Assembly (NCBI GenBank): GCA_004352715.1
Contig: SCFE01000009.1
Location: 1,631,905-1,695,904 of the forward strand
Source of the DNA: Hofstenia miamia
Taxonomy: Eukaryota > Xenacoelomorpha > Acoela
Direction: 5' to 3'
DNA length: 64,000 nt
Shown here: positions 12,685 through 23,288 of the stretch, piece by piece
How positions within the stretch are numbered: position 1 is the stretch's first letter
How the letters are laid out: every line of letters begins with the position of its first letter
Translations under genes and position numbers: made by a program
The notes under the pieces: model-generated
The model's input: only the letters and a program-made list of their open reading frames with translations
The model's database searches: none
What the model was told of the DNA's origin: nothing

Positions 12685-15406
12685 TTGCGTTATTTTCAGC
12701 ACAGCTCATTCTCCATGCACTAAAGTGTCTGCCTTCCAAGTTATCACTTCAGCCTGCTGATTGCCCACGTTGTTTTCTTGAATTTGTTTTGTTTTGTCAT
12801 TTTAAGAAAAGCCTCTCTTTCTGTTGTTACGACATTTGTGTACTTCAGAAACTGTGCTTATTGGATATCTTCTGCTATCAGTGCTATTTCTCTTAGTTCG
12901 TTGATTTTCTGTGAAAAGATGTTGTAGTATTTGTGATATAATTGTATTCCTTTAATGCTGATCATGAGTGTAATTGGTGCATCAGCTCTGCTGGTGTGTG
13001 CTAGATCTTCTCTAATTTGGTTGCTGGGTTAGAAAAACATGAAGACTTTCCATAGACTTTGAGTATTTGCCACATCCTTGTAAAAGAAACTGATGTTGTC
13101 CCTTACTTCTTTCTCTGTTATATTATTAGGATCGTTTTTATTGATCCACATCATTGTGACAATTTCTACCTGCTTCATGACATTGTAATAGCAGTATTTC
13201 CTTTCCCAGATGTCTGTCCAAACTATGTCATTTACTCTGGAAAATAGCATTATGGCTCTTGGGTTGTGTTCCTCTATTTCCTTCCTGAGATCTTGCAATT
13301 GTATATTGATGGGTCTTCCTTTTGTCTACAGCTGATCTGGCATTATCATGCCTTCTATATAGACCCTTTCTTTGTTATCATTTCATAGCATTATTTCTTT
13401 CAACTTTTTATAGTCATCTCACTCTATCATGGCTTTCACTTTTCTTTCCGTATTTATGTATGAATGAAGCAATGTCTTTGCAAACTTCACTTCTTTCAGT
13501 AATCTCCATCATGGGAGGATCATCACTATTGCAACAGTTTCTGGTGGTGTGCATATCAGGATTTTTGTTTCTATTTCTCTTTCTATGTGTGGGTTCAAGC
13601 CTTCCATCATTGATGCTGTAGCTAGGCATATTGTGGCAGGGTAGTTCATTTTAGCTTCTGAAATTGTATCCCAGAATGCTTGTGTTAATCCCCTCTGGCT
13701 CAATTTCAATCGTATCTCTTCCTTGATTTCCACTCTTGAAGTAATGCATTCAACGTCTATAGCCAATTGATTATATGGTTTTAGTAGCTCTTCTAATTCT
13801 GTTTGTGTGAATGCTTCAGTAAACATCAATTTCATTGTTGCAACTGTTTGTTGTTCTCTGATGTTCTGGAAATTTCTCTCCTTGATGTCTCTAGCTTCTC
13901 TCGTAACTTTAATTTCAACCAGGAACCACTCATCGTCAGTATCAATCCATTCTATTGTTTTGGCTGGACTGATCTCTCCCCATTTCTCGATATTTATCCT
14001 GTCGATGGTTTGTTGTGTTTTGGGAGATAATAGTAGTCTGGATGATGTGAGTAGTTGTTCCTCCTCTAGCATTTCTGCTTGGGATTTCATAACCATTTCA
14101 CAAACTTCTACTGGTTCAGTTATGCCCCCTCATTTCATCATCTCTGCACTTCGAATAATCTTAGTAAATGTGCACTGCAGACTATCTCTTTCATAGCATT
14201 CCATTTCGCGATCAAGGGTTCTCTGCACGTTTTTCTGTGCTATCATTTTCCTGATTTCGGCTGTGCTTGCGAGTTTCCTTTTTATAATTTTCCTTGTTGT
14301 TAGCCATGGTTGGTTTTGGAGTTGCTTTATCCATGTTGCTCCCCACATGTACTTTCTCATGGGCTCATTGAATATCATGACTTCGCTGGGGCATATCCCC
14401 ATCTTATTTGTGATGCTTACTACTGATATTTTTCCCATCAGGTTTTCGTTCATTATTGTTCTGCTCAGTATTTTTTCCATTGTTTGCACTGGCTTCTCTG
14501 ATCTGTTCAGTGACTCTAGTTTCCCAGTGTGACCTTTTAGTAGCCAATTCTTTGTTTGCGTGTTTATTGGGGCTATCATTATTTCGTATTTCTTTGCTTT
14601 TACTAGTTTGTGGCAGGTATGTCATGAGATTGGTAGTTTTATTGCTAGTATCCATGCCATCATTCTATAGCATATCTCAGGTGCATTCTTTACTTTGAAT
14701 AGTAACTGTTTAAAGTCTTTTTTCGTGTTTAATTCAAATGCTCTGTTCACCTTTGTCAGTGCCACTTCTACTGATTTGTGAAACTTCCATGATGGTGCAT
14801 CAATCTTTATTTCTGGCCAACCTTCCTCTACCTTCTGTTGCAATTTTATATTCTTCCAAATCATTTGTATTTGTTGTAAATGTTCTTGTCGTTGTGTCAG
14901 ACTACACTTTATGAATAGTGTGTTGGCCTTTTCTATTCCATCCATATCTGACATTAATTCTATTGTTTTTGTTTGTCTGTAGAGGTCGATCGCAATGCAT
15001 GGGTCTACCATAATTCTGTAGATCTGTGCCCAGTAATCTATTTGTAGATCGAATCGTATTAACTCTGGGATTGTTCTGGTTTTTGGTGTTCTCTCCCATG
15101 GGAAGATATTCTCACTTGACAGGCATGCTTCTTCTAGGTGCTCGGGGATGTCTTGTTGCGTTGATATTGTGATAATTACCACTCTGATATTTTGCACCCT
15201 TGCCATTCTCGTTGTGTCATCTATTTTCTTTTCTAAGTTCTTTGTATATTCTTTTTGCTTTAATATGTGTATAATTGTAAGGTTTTCTTTGTCGATTTTT
15301 ACCTCCGGTATTTCTGCGATTTTCTCTTTGTAGGGCATTATCACTTGCGTTGTATCCAATGTAAATTCATCATCAAATACGATGTGAACTGTACTGCGCA
15401 TGTATG
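12685..15406 (-). pseudogene. Large unidentified third ORF (ORFX) of the Gypsy element, copy E
   Basis: About 2.7 kb of minus-strand coding sequence lies between an LTR edge at 15407 and the polypurine tract. The longest open pieces are 259 aa (15401-14622), 149 aa (14579-14130), 195 aa (14096-13509) and 89 aa (13298-13029), in shifting frames, so the copy is broken. Each piece aligns by eye with copy D at 23289-26200. Shared blocks include NQLA-D-CITS, GLT--FW--I, NK-G-CP-E, QPW--TR--I-R and FS--NDIVW. I recognise no domain. There is no hydrophobic membrane span or signal peptide in the pieces, which argues against an envelope protein despite the env position. Function unknown. Confidence 0.7.
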
Positions 15407-15857
15407 TGTAACATCCTCCACCTGGCTTATTTGCACCGTGTATTATTGTTGATAATTAGCACTCAGTAAATTGCGGGTGAGGAGTTACTAAGTTATCGAA
15501 TCGCCAAACTTTACCTTTTTAATTAACTAGTTACGTAAATCGAGTATTAATTATCACTGTTTAGGTGATGGAGCCGTGTGACGTTTCCTCTCTAGTTCTT
15601 CTGTGGGCCACTGCCCGAAGCCGATCTCCACAGCACAGTTCCCCTCCTTTACGAATGATGATTGAATCCACTGCACCATCTCAGCTCAATTGGAACTAAT
15701 TATGTGTACCTTACTTGAGTTCAGTGCGTGCACTCATGTTAAGTTGTAACTGACTTAAACTCAACTTTGTACAGTGTTTGTTGATTTGTTCAAGTAAAGC
15801 AACCGGGCATTGATACTAACTGCATTCAAATATTATTAAGGTAGCCATTACCGTAAA
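15407..15857 (-). mobile_element. Divergent Gypsy LTR fragment, copy E
   Basis: The + strand starts TGTAACATCCTCCACC, like the LTR end at 20849, and keeps the family landmarks: a TCACTGTTTAGGTGATGGAGC block, a GGGCCACTGCCCGAAGC block and CTCAGCTCAATTGG. It is clearly more diverged than copies A-C. It runs into the N gap, so its other end is not visible. It directly abuts the interior of ORFX (no primer site or gag between), which implies a deletion or a rearranged junction. Confidence 0.65.
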
Positions 15858-16699
15858 NNNNNNNNNNNNNNNNNNNNNNNNNNNNNNNNNNNNNNNNNNN
15901 NNNNNNNNNNNNNNNNNNNNNNNNNNNNNNNNNNNNNNNNNNNNNNNNNNNNNNNNNNNNNNNNNNNNNNNNNNNNNNNNNNNNNNNNNNNNNNNNNNNN
16001 NNNNNNNNNNNNNNNNNNNNNNNNNNNNNNNNNNNNNNNNNNNNNNNNNNNNNNNNNNNNNNNNNNNNNNNNNNNNNNNNNNNNNNNNNNNNNNNNNNNN
16101 NNNNNNNNNNNNNNNNNNNNNNNNNNNNNNNNNNNNNNNNNNNNNNNNNNNNNNNNNNNNNNNNNNNNNNNNNNNNNNNNNNNNNNNNNNNNNNNNNNNN
16201 NNNNNNNNNNNNNNNNNNNNNNNNNNNNNNNNNNNNNNNNNNNNNNNNNNNNNNNNNNNNNNNNNNNNNNNNNNNNNNNNNNNNNNNNNNNNNNNNNNNN
16301 NNNNNNNNNNNNNNNNNNNNNNNNNNNNNNNNNNNNNNNNNNNNNNNNNNNNNNNNNNNNNNNNNNNNNNNNNNNNNNNNNNNNNNNNNNNNNNNNNNNN
16401 NNNNNNNNNNNNNNNNNNNNNNNNNNNNNNNNNNNNNNNNNNNNNNNNNNNNNNNNNNNNNNNNNNNNNNNNNNNNNNNNNNNNNNNNNNNNNNNNNNNN
16501 NNNNNNNNNNNNNNNNNNNNNNNNNNNNNNNNNNNNNNNNNNNNNNNNNNNNNNNNNNNNNNNNNNNNNNNNNNNNNNNNNNNNNNNNNNNNNNNNNNNN
16601 NNNNNNNNNNNNNNNNNNNNNNNNNNNNNNNNNNNNNNNNNNNNNNNNNNNNNNNNNNNNNNNNNNNNNNNNNNNNNNNNNNNNNNNNNNNNNNNNNNN
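15858..16699. other. Assembly gap (842 N)
   Basis: Run of N. The sequence on both sides is Gypsy-related (LTR on the left, ORFX N-terminal part on the right), so the gap probably hides more of the same family. Confidence 0.95.
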
Positions 16700-16912
16700 A
16701 TTTCAGTGATTTTGTCTTTGTAGGCCATTATTGCTTGTGTCGTATCCAATGTGAATGCATCATCAAATACGACGTACTGCGCATATATGGCCTTTCTAAT
16801 GTTTCATTTATTTCTTGCAGATAACTTATGATAACATTTACTTTTGGTCTATTGTTTGCATTGAGCACAATTGGTAAATACTTCCCTTCGATTTTCTCGC
16901 GACTTTTCATAT
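16700..16912 (-). pseudogene. ORFX N-terminal fragment, copy C
   Basis: The minus reading contains YLPIVLNANNRPKVNVIISY, followed in another frame by the TLDTTQAIMAYKDKI segment. It matches the copy D start region (LAILIVIDKNNRPVCNMIIS) and the copy E segment TLDTTQVIMPYKEKI. About 100 bp overlap in content with copy E but differ in sequence, so this is a second element and not the same ORF resumed after an insertion. It is cut by the gap. Confidence 0.65.
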
Positions 16913-17154
16913 GTGAGTTTTTGTTTCCAGGGATAGCTTTGCAAATGCATTATAACGCATCTTTGATGTTCCCATAAAGTAAGGGTGTAAGGTTTCTCCA
17001 TCAATCTTTGACATTTGTTTTTCTCTCTTTTGATCTTACAGTTCTTTCTGATGTTGTTTCTGAGGAGGCATGTAGCTGAGTCATCCTTAGTGGTTGCTTA
17101 CTGGTGCTCGGTTCACAGTCTGAGGGCTGTGAATCTGTGCTAATATTTTCTACT

Positions 17155-17622
17155 GATTCGCCCTTGAATCAGCTCACAGTTACTCCTATTGGCACTTGAC
17201 CAGCTGTGGTTCTGGATGAGATAACATCAGCCTTGAATCGCTTTTGTATCTCCACAGTTCTTCCACCACTTACACCTTCCCCTGGAACTCCTCATGTCTC
17301 ACTGCCCTTGAATTGGCGTTGTGGACTTTGGGAGGGAAAATTGTGCTGCACACCAGTTTTCTGCATGCCCTTGAATTGGCGGTGCAGATCCCTGGTGGGA
17401 GAGGCTTTTTGTCTGTTGGTCTCTCTGCCCTTGAATCAGCCTTGAGGACTACTAGGACGCCTTCTCACTCTACGTTGTCTGTTCATTGGTTCTTTGTTCT
17501 CATCCCTTTTGCCCTCAATTCAACGTCTGGTTTGAGAACTTCTTCGCACTCTCCTTCTGTTTGTTGTTGAGAGCTCCTCTGGTTGTTGGGTTCTGCACAC
17601 TCTCTTCTTCATTGGGGGTGCA
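17155..17622 (-). repeat. Spacer with interspersed GCCCTTGAATTGGC motif, copy C
   Basis: On the + strand GCCCTTGAAT(C/T)(A/G)GC recurs near 17160, 17230, 17304, 17367, 17427 and 17511, at about 60-84 bp spacing. Three more copies occur at 18252, 18309 and 18354. Read on minus in the element's sense, the motif gives a short L-K-G-type peptide repeat in a hydrophilic region. In copy D the equivalent array lies between integrase and ORFX. Here it directly follows a truncated reverse transcriptase, so RT thumb, RNase H and integrase have been deleted. Confidence 0.6.
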
Positions 17623-18247
17623 TCATTTTCTTCTAATTTCCTTCATTATATACCTCTGAAATGTTGCTGGTGCATTACAGAGTCCAAACGCCATATATAT
17701 CCATTCATACAGCCCATATGGAGTTATGAATGCTGTCTTCTTGATGTCGTCTTCTTCCATCTTCACCTGCCAGTAGGCCTTGCATAAATCCAATGTTGTA
17801 AAATATTTGTGTTTACTAGCTTTGTAGAGCATATCCTCTATTCGTGGTAGGGGGTACGAATCCTTTTTTGTTACCTCATTTAATTTGTGGAAATCAATAC
17901 ATAGACAGTACTTGTTTCCATGTTACGAACACAGTTGGTGCTGCGTATGGGCTCTCACTTGGCCGGATGATTTTATTGTTGATCAACTCTTCCAGGATAC
18001 AATTGTACTCTTCTTTCAGTTGCTCAGGCACCCTTCTAACTGGTAATTTAATCGGTTTGTCTGTTGTTGTGACGATTTTGTGCTTCTCGCCTACTGCCTG
18101 ACCTACACTTATCTCTCCGTAGTTGAATATATGTTTGTGTTTCTCTAGGAGTGTTCTTAATTGCATGATCTCCTGTTCTTCTAAATGTTGATAGTCCTCG
18201 TTATTTATTTTGGGTATCCTGTATGTGTCTTCTTCTTCTGCTTTCAT
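17623..18247 (-). pseudogene. Ty3/Gypsy reverse transcriptase fragment, copy C
   Basis: Minus pieces 18247-17894 and 17832-17623 encode the RT fingers and palm start. The first has the conserved IIRPSESPYAAPTVFV. The second has FTTLDLCKAYWQVKM (motif A, catalytic Asp) and FGLCNAPATFQR (motif B region). The two are in different frames, and the second ends before the YxDD motif C, so the catalytic palm is incomplete. RT of this sequence type is Ty3/Gypsy. The order after protease fits a gag-pro-pol element. Confidence 0.85.
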
Positions 18248-18535
18248 CCCAATGCCCTTGAGTCAGCTTTTGGGAGTACTCACAACTTTGATGGTGTTTG
18301 TCCACTCGCCCTTGAGTCAGCCATATGGAGTACTATCAGCTTTCCTTTGCAAATCCTTGAATCGACCATGCAAATTACTTGCTCCATCATCATCTTCAAT
18401 TGCCTTCCAGATGAGTCTGATGTTAGTTTTAATGTATTTTCCGTATATTCTTATCTGAGATCTTTTCATAGCATTGAGAATCAGTATCCTTCCTTTCCCG
18501 TGTTTTATCATACACATGCTTGATAGCATTGAAAC

Positions 18536-19024
18536 TCATTTGGTATTAATGCCTTTTTTGTCATATAGCATTATATCAGCTGTTATAGTGTCTTCCGTCT
18601 CGATTGTGTGCATTTTCCATTGATGCGGCTGTAGATGGATGTCTTCTTGCAGTTGAAATGTAACTGTTTTCTGCTTCTCCTGTTCCTCTTCGATTTCCAT
18701 CTCCTCTTCTTTTACTTTTATGGTTTTATTTGCATAGTTAATGACGCATCCATTTTTTGTCAAAAAATCATTTCCTAATATAACTTCATATGGCAGTGAA
18801 TTGTTATGTGTATCCACTACTACTAGAGGTTGTTTGAACGTTGTGTTCGCGATTCTCATTTGTGCAATGTTTATCATTCCTTTTGTATTGATATAATCCC
18901 ATGAAGCATTAATTAATCTTTTATTACAACTATTCATATCTTCTTGTTTGAATCCCAATTTTGTAGCACATTCATCAGTAATTATAGATGTTGCTGCTCT
19001 GGTATCAATTGTCACTTTTGTCAT
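18536..19024 (-). pseudogene. Retroviral-type aspartic protease, copy C
   Basis: This 162-codon piece has a protease active-site block, VTIDTRAATSIITDECA, near its N-terminus and the later flap/second-half landmark VILGNDFL. The family motif is D-T/S-G. Here the third residue reads R, so the catalytic loop appears mutated. An acidic Glu-rich linker follows, then unidentified sequence. It sits between the CCHC segment and RT as expected for gag-pro-pol and would process the polyprotein if intact. Confidence 0.75.
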
Positions 19025-19039
19025 AACTCCGTTAATAGC

Positions 19040-19330
19040 TCGTATTCATCATGTCAAGGTTTGTTAGGATCATTATCGATGCATGGTTGTTGTGAGTTGG
19101 CGCTCTATTTAGTTTTCCAACTCCTCATCAGTTGGTAGTGCTTCATCAATTTTGTCTTCAGTCTGTAATACATCCTCTTCGTCATAGTAGGCTTCTTCGT
19201 CCCCAATTATGTTTATTTGTTTTGGGCAATCTGGTTTTTTATGTCCTTTCTGTCCACAACCATAGCATTTAACATCTTTCTCTTTTACTTTCCTTGTATT
19301 ACCATCCTTCCCTTTCACCTTTATTTTTTT
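19040..19330 (-). pseudogene. Gag nucleocapsid zinc knuckle, copy C
   Basis: Minus ORF 19318-19109 carries the knuckle CYGCGQKGHKKPDCP (C-x2-C-x4-H-x4-C), which binds retroelement RNA. A lysine-rich stretch precedes it and an acidic tail rich in Glu and Asp follows. It lies between the capsid relic and the protease. Confidence 0.8.
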
Positions 19331-20760
19331 TCTTGTTTCACTTCAGTACAGGCTTTGTTGGGGATGCGCAGCTTGAGATTGCTTCTCCAAGTTGGTCCCT
19401 CTCTATGCCATGCGGCTTTTTCATATATTCAGGCATTGTTTTCAATCGTTGCTTGTATGTCAACTTTTCTAATCATCCTTTCCAATTTATCGTCAAACTG
19501 TGTTCTGATGATTTTGGGCATCCCCTTGCAGATGTGCAAGAACAAGTTGTATTTCAAATAACTGTTTCCTCTCAAACTGAGCATTAGTAGTCATTAGACT
19601 TGTTGCATGTAGTTTCAGATATCATCGGTTTTCTTCATTTTCATTGCATTCAAAATGATTTGGTACTGATTTTTGAAACTTTTGTTCTCATAGTAATTGA
19701 TGAAGTCTCTGATTAGTAGTTGATAATTTATCTTTGTTTCTGCATCCAGAAGCAAGTAGTGTTGGAACCATGCTCTTGTTAAATATAATGGGAGTCTTGC
19801 CACCACTGCCTGTTGGCTCACTTTTCAAACATTTGCAGCCACTCAGCAAATATGGGATTGTAACCATCTACCCTTCCATTGAATTTGGGTAGTGTCACTT
19901 TACACAGTATTATGTCGCTGGCTGTTGATTGCGGTAGAATTGAACTCTCGTATTTTGGTTTCTTGTGATTTGTTATCTTATCCTCCTCTTGCAGTTGTGG
20001 GTCAGTATGTGTGGTGCCTGTAGCTCGCTCTCCTTCCTGGAATGGAATTTGATTTTGTGAGTTTGCATGTTGTTTCTGTTCTCCTCTTCCGTTAGTTGTA
20101 ACAATCTCAATTTATCTTTCAACTGTTCCAGTTCTCCCGCCTGTAGGTTGTTATCCTCGTTTAATTGTATGTTTGTTCTCTCCAGCTCTTGATTTTTTTC
20201 TTTCCATTGCTGGTTTTGCTCTAGAAACCTTTTATTGGATTCCGATAGTTGGTGGGTAAAGGTTTTAATTTCATTTTGAAATAGTTGATTTTGTTCCTCT
20301 AGCCACATTTCCATATTCATTCTGATCTCACTCAGTATCATTTTGTTTTGTCATTCCATCTCTTTGACTCTTTCTTTCAGTATATTTTTCTACTTGTTGT
20401 CTTAAGAGTTCTTCATTTTCCTGGCTCTTCCTTAACATGATCATTATATCCAATGGGTTTGTCTTTGGGGGGTTCATTTCTGGGGGTGAACTGAGGGACT
20501 GTAATTCCATGTCAGTTGCTGAGTTCTCACCAAAATATGGCGATGATAGTATTGTTCTGGTAGTTACTGCCTTGACTGCAGTTTTCTTTACGCTTCCTTT
20601 TTTTCCTTTTGTCATTTTTCTTCTGGTTTGTAGTGGCTTTCCTATCTCTAGGTCGTGATTCCAGGATCCCAGTGAAGTGCTTTTGTTTGGTTTGGGGTAT
20701 GTCTCTCTCTCTCTCTTACTGATTGTTAATTCATGTAACAATTTGTTGCTTTTGTACTTT
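19331..20760 (-). pseudogene. Ty3/Gypsy gag relic, copy C
   Basis: Pieces at 20741-20328, 20341-19973 and 19821-19615 correspond to the basic N-terminus, the coiled coil and the capsid part (LPLYLTRAWFQHYLLLDAE). Compared with copy A the coiled-coil exit is deleted near 19980 (the KEVTYEESDEDSDF region is missing) and at least two frameshifts are present. It begins about 90 bp after the primer-binding site. Confidence 0.8.
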
Positions 20761-20831
20761 CACTTATAGCTTTTGTTGTCATCTTGTGGGTAGTTTAACT
20801 TAATGTTTCTTCTTTTAGGGTTGTTGTTCTT

Positions 20832-20848
20832 GGCTGTCATGGTCGCCA
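20832..20848 (-). promoter_or_regulatory. Retrotransposon primer-binding site, copy C
   Basis: Minus reading TGGCGACCATGACAGCC immediately follows the LTR end at 20849. It is the same site as in copies A and B. Confidence 0.7.
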
Positions 20849-21960
20849 TGTAACATCCTCTACCAGGCATTATCACTGTTTATCTACTGTTACTGTATTA
20901 TGTTAGCTGTGTTATTGTGGGTAAGGATTTACTTGTTATTACTGCTTGACTAGTTTCTTCTGTTAACTTGTGTAACCTAGAATTAATGTAGAGTCGTTAG
21001 GTGAAATTCATGTGGCAATGATATCTTCTGATGGGCGTCTGCCCTAAGCGGATCTCCACATCCAGTTTCACCATCCCATCTGATGGTTGAGTGCCACTTC
21101 TCAGCTCAATTGATATAGCTTATGTGTATCCTACTTTAGCTCAGTGCTTACTCAAGACACAACACAATTTGACTTAAACTCCATTGTGTGAAAATGTTAT
21201 ATCAATTCACAACCTGAATTTTTACTAGTTGTTTGTTAAATGTTATATGTAGCCATTACTGAAATATATTGGCTTATTTAAATATATTCTATTTGAACAA
21301 CTTCCTAACCTACATTTACTACATGTATGGTAACTTTATCAGTCATTTATGGTTCATCAATTTGGATCTAAAATAGTATTAATATAACTCCTAGGTTTTG
21401 GTCATCCAACTGTTTGCTGACAATTGATTATTTAATACATGTAGAAATGAAATGCTAGTTGGCTAATCAAGAGAAAAACCCCTATACCTAATATATGTGC
21501 ACTTTCATGATCTGGCACAGAGACCCTAGAATCATTCCCTGTGATGTATCCAGACCACTACTAAACACTGCTTGATTAGCAAGACATTGTATTAAATAAG
21601 CAAACCGTTAAATTGAAACAAAATATGAATTCCAAATAAAATTCTTTATCAAACTCTTACAATGGTTTTCAATCTATTTATAGTAATTCCAAAAGAAGTA
21701 CCTGTCGTTTCAAATTTAAACTTTCTGCCAAGATGGCGGCTGAAAATAATGAAAGTATTGTTTAGTCAAAAAGTATTTTTATCAACAGACACAAATATCT
21801 CTTTTTTGACACATGTTGTTTCTTAGTTGCATATTACAAATAAATCTGAAATAATACTAATTGATTTGATTACAATATTTTTTAATTAACTTCTCTTTGA
21901 TCTTAATCTCTTTTCTCAATGTTTGCAGCTTATTTGAAATTTTGTTTGGATGATGCTACA
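20849..21960 (-). mobile_element. Ty3/Gypsy LTR, copy C (5' LTR)
   Basis: The + strand runs TGTAACATCCTCTACC to GGATGATGCTACA, 1112 bp. It matches copy A end to end in inverse orientation and copy B apart from B's internal deletion. It is the 5' LTR of the minus-strand element that runs through gag, protease and RT to 16700. Confidence 0.85.
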
Positions 21961-23271
21961 CAAGGAATGCTGGATGCAACTTTACAATTGCAAAATAGCA
22001 AAAGATGAAGACATTGTAGAATCTTGCCAACATAAATTTCAAATTTCTTTAGGATTGCGTAATGATATTCCTAGTATTTAATGTATGACAGACTCTGAAA
22101 CTCTCTCTTTCCATATTGTTGTTGACTGTAATCATTGAATTACTATGTATCATTAGCTACACTTAATGATTTAACTAACAACAGCTATTTTAGAATGAGA
22201 GTGAGAGATGGTTTACAGGGTCAAAATCCAACTGAAAGCACTGCACAAGAGTAAACTTTGTTGTTGTGAACAAATCCAGCTTTACTTGGACATTGATGGA
22301 ATTACCAATGGTTGACTCAGTGTGTGGAACATTTTCTCAGAAAACATGTGTGTGTGATAACTTAATAATTTAATGCATTGATTGTTCTTGTTATGTGCAG
22401 TAGTAAAATACAGAAAAGTAATGCAACCAGGGTGCTTTAGCTTGTTATAGTTCCTTACATATAATAGCCCTAAAGATTTAACTATACATGTTAGCCCTTG
22501 ATACATGTGAACAACCAATGCAGTCAGCAATAAAACTAATTCATACGTTGGTTGATGGGCAAGAGTTGTCAAACTTACTAACAGGCAATTGATTGATTGA
22601 CCAAGAAAAAAGATATAGATAAAGCATTACTTTTCTAATGAGGGTTGATCTAATAATAATAATAACACTAACTTGTGAACAACTAATGATAGGAAAGCTA
22701 TAACAAATAAAACTCCCTATCCCAACACCTAAATTATAAGCACATTGAGTAAACAAAAACTACCAGCTGCACGACACTTTTGAAAGGCTGTATGTGCTTG
22801 CCATTCCAGACTTCCTTTAAATGTAGTTGGGGACCACTGTCAGGATTACTCTAGTGCCTTACAGTTTAGCTTTCCATTTTAATTAATAAATAAATCTGAC
22901 AAAAATAAAGAAGTAAATCCAGTGAATTTTGTTCATCACCAAATATATAAATTGCACTACTTTTATACTTAGTAATAGCAAACAATCAAACACTTGGCAA
23001 CTACCTGCTTAATCAAAGTTGTTGACAATTTACTATTTCCATCTTTTTCTTTGTCTGCCATTTTACACATGTCAGCATTAATTAGCTTTTGTGTTTTGTT
23101 CTTTTACCATTTGTCAAAAGTAGTGCCAAGCAAATTAATATCAAAATATTGCTTATTAAAATTTTACAAATAATCTAATTAATAATAATCATGTGTGTAA
23201 AATTAATTGTTATATTACTTGAGTCTTAGTTCTTTCCATTTCTTCTCTTAACTTGACCACACATGAGATTA
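21961..23271. other. Unassigned; probably contains the copy D 3' LTR
   Basis: No gene recognised. The right edge is the start of the copy D LTR (minus TGTAACATAATC), so part of this stretch should be that LTR. It does not resemble the other LTRs well enough for me to place its far end. Confidence 0.4.
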
Positions 23272-23288
23272 TGTTACACTCCCCCTCC
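23272..23288 (-). promoter_or_regulatory. Polypurine tract and LTR start, copy D
   Basis: Minus reading GGAGGGGGAG (23288-23279) is followed at once by TGTAACATAATC, a 3' LTR start of the same type as copy E. This marks the end of the copy D internal region. Confidence 0.65.

Noticed and set aside
12685-15406. ORFX as a retroviral-type envelope
   Set aside because: It has the right position, but there is no signal peptide, no hydrophobic fusion or anchor segment and no Cys-rich ectodomain in the readable pieces of either copy.
13803-15452. Hydrophobic Phe/Cys/Ser-rich plus-strand ORFs that look like membrane proteins
   Set aside because: They are reverse-complement shadows of the lysine- and glutamate-rich ORFX. 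The minus frames show the conserved blocks.
15826-16749. 307-codon minus ORF across the first gap
   Set aside because: Consists almost entirely of N and joins unrelated LTR and ORFX sequence.
17206-17570. Plus-strand ORFs with repeated ALELALW / ALNWRC-like peptides
   Set aside because: They are antisense shadows of the repeat spacer in the minus-strand Gypsy copy C.
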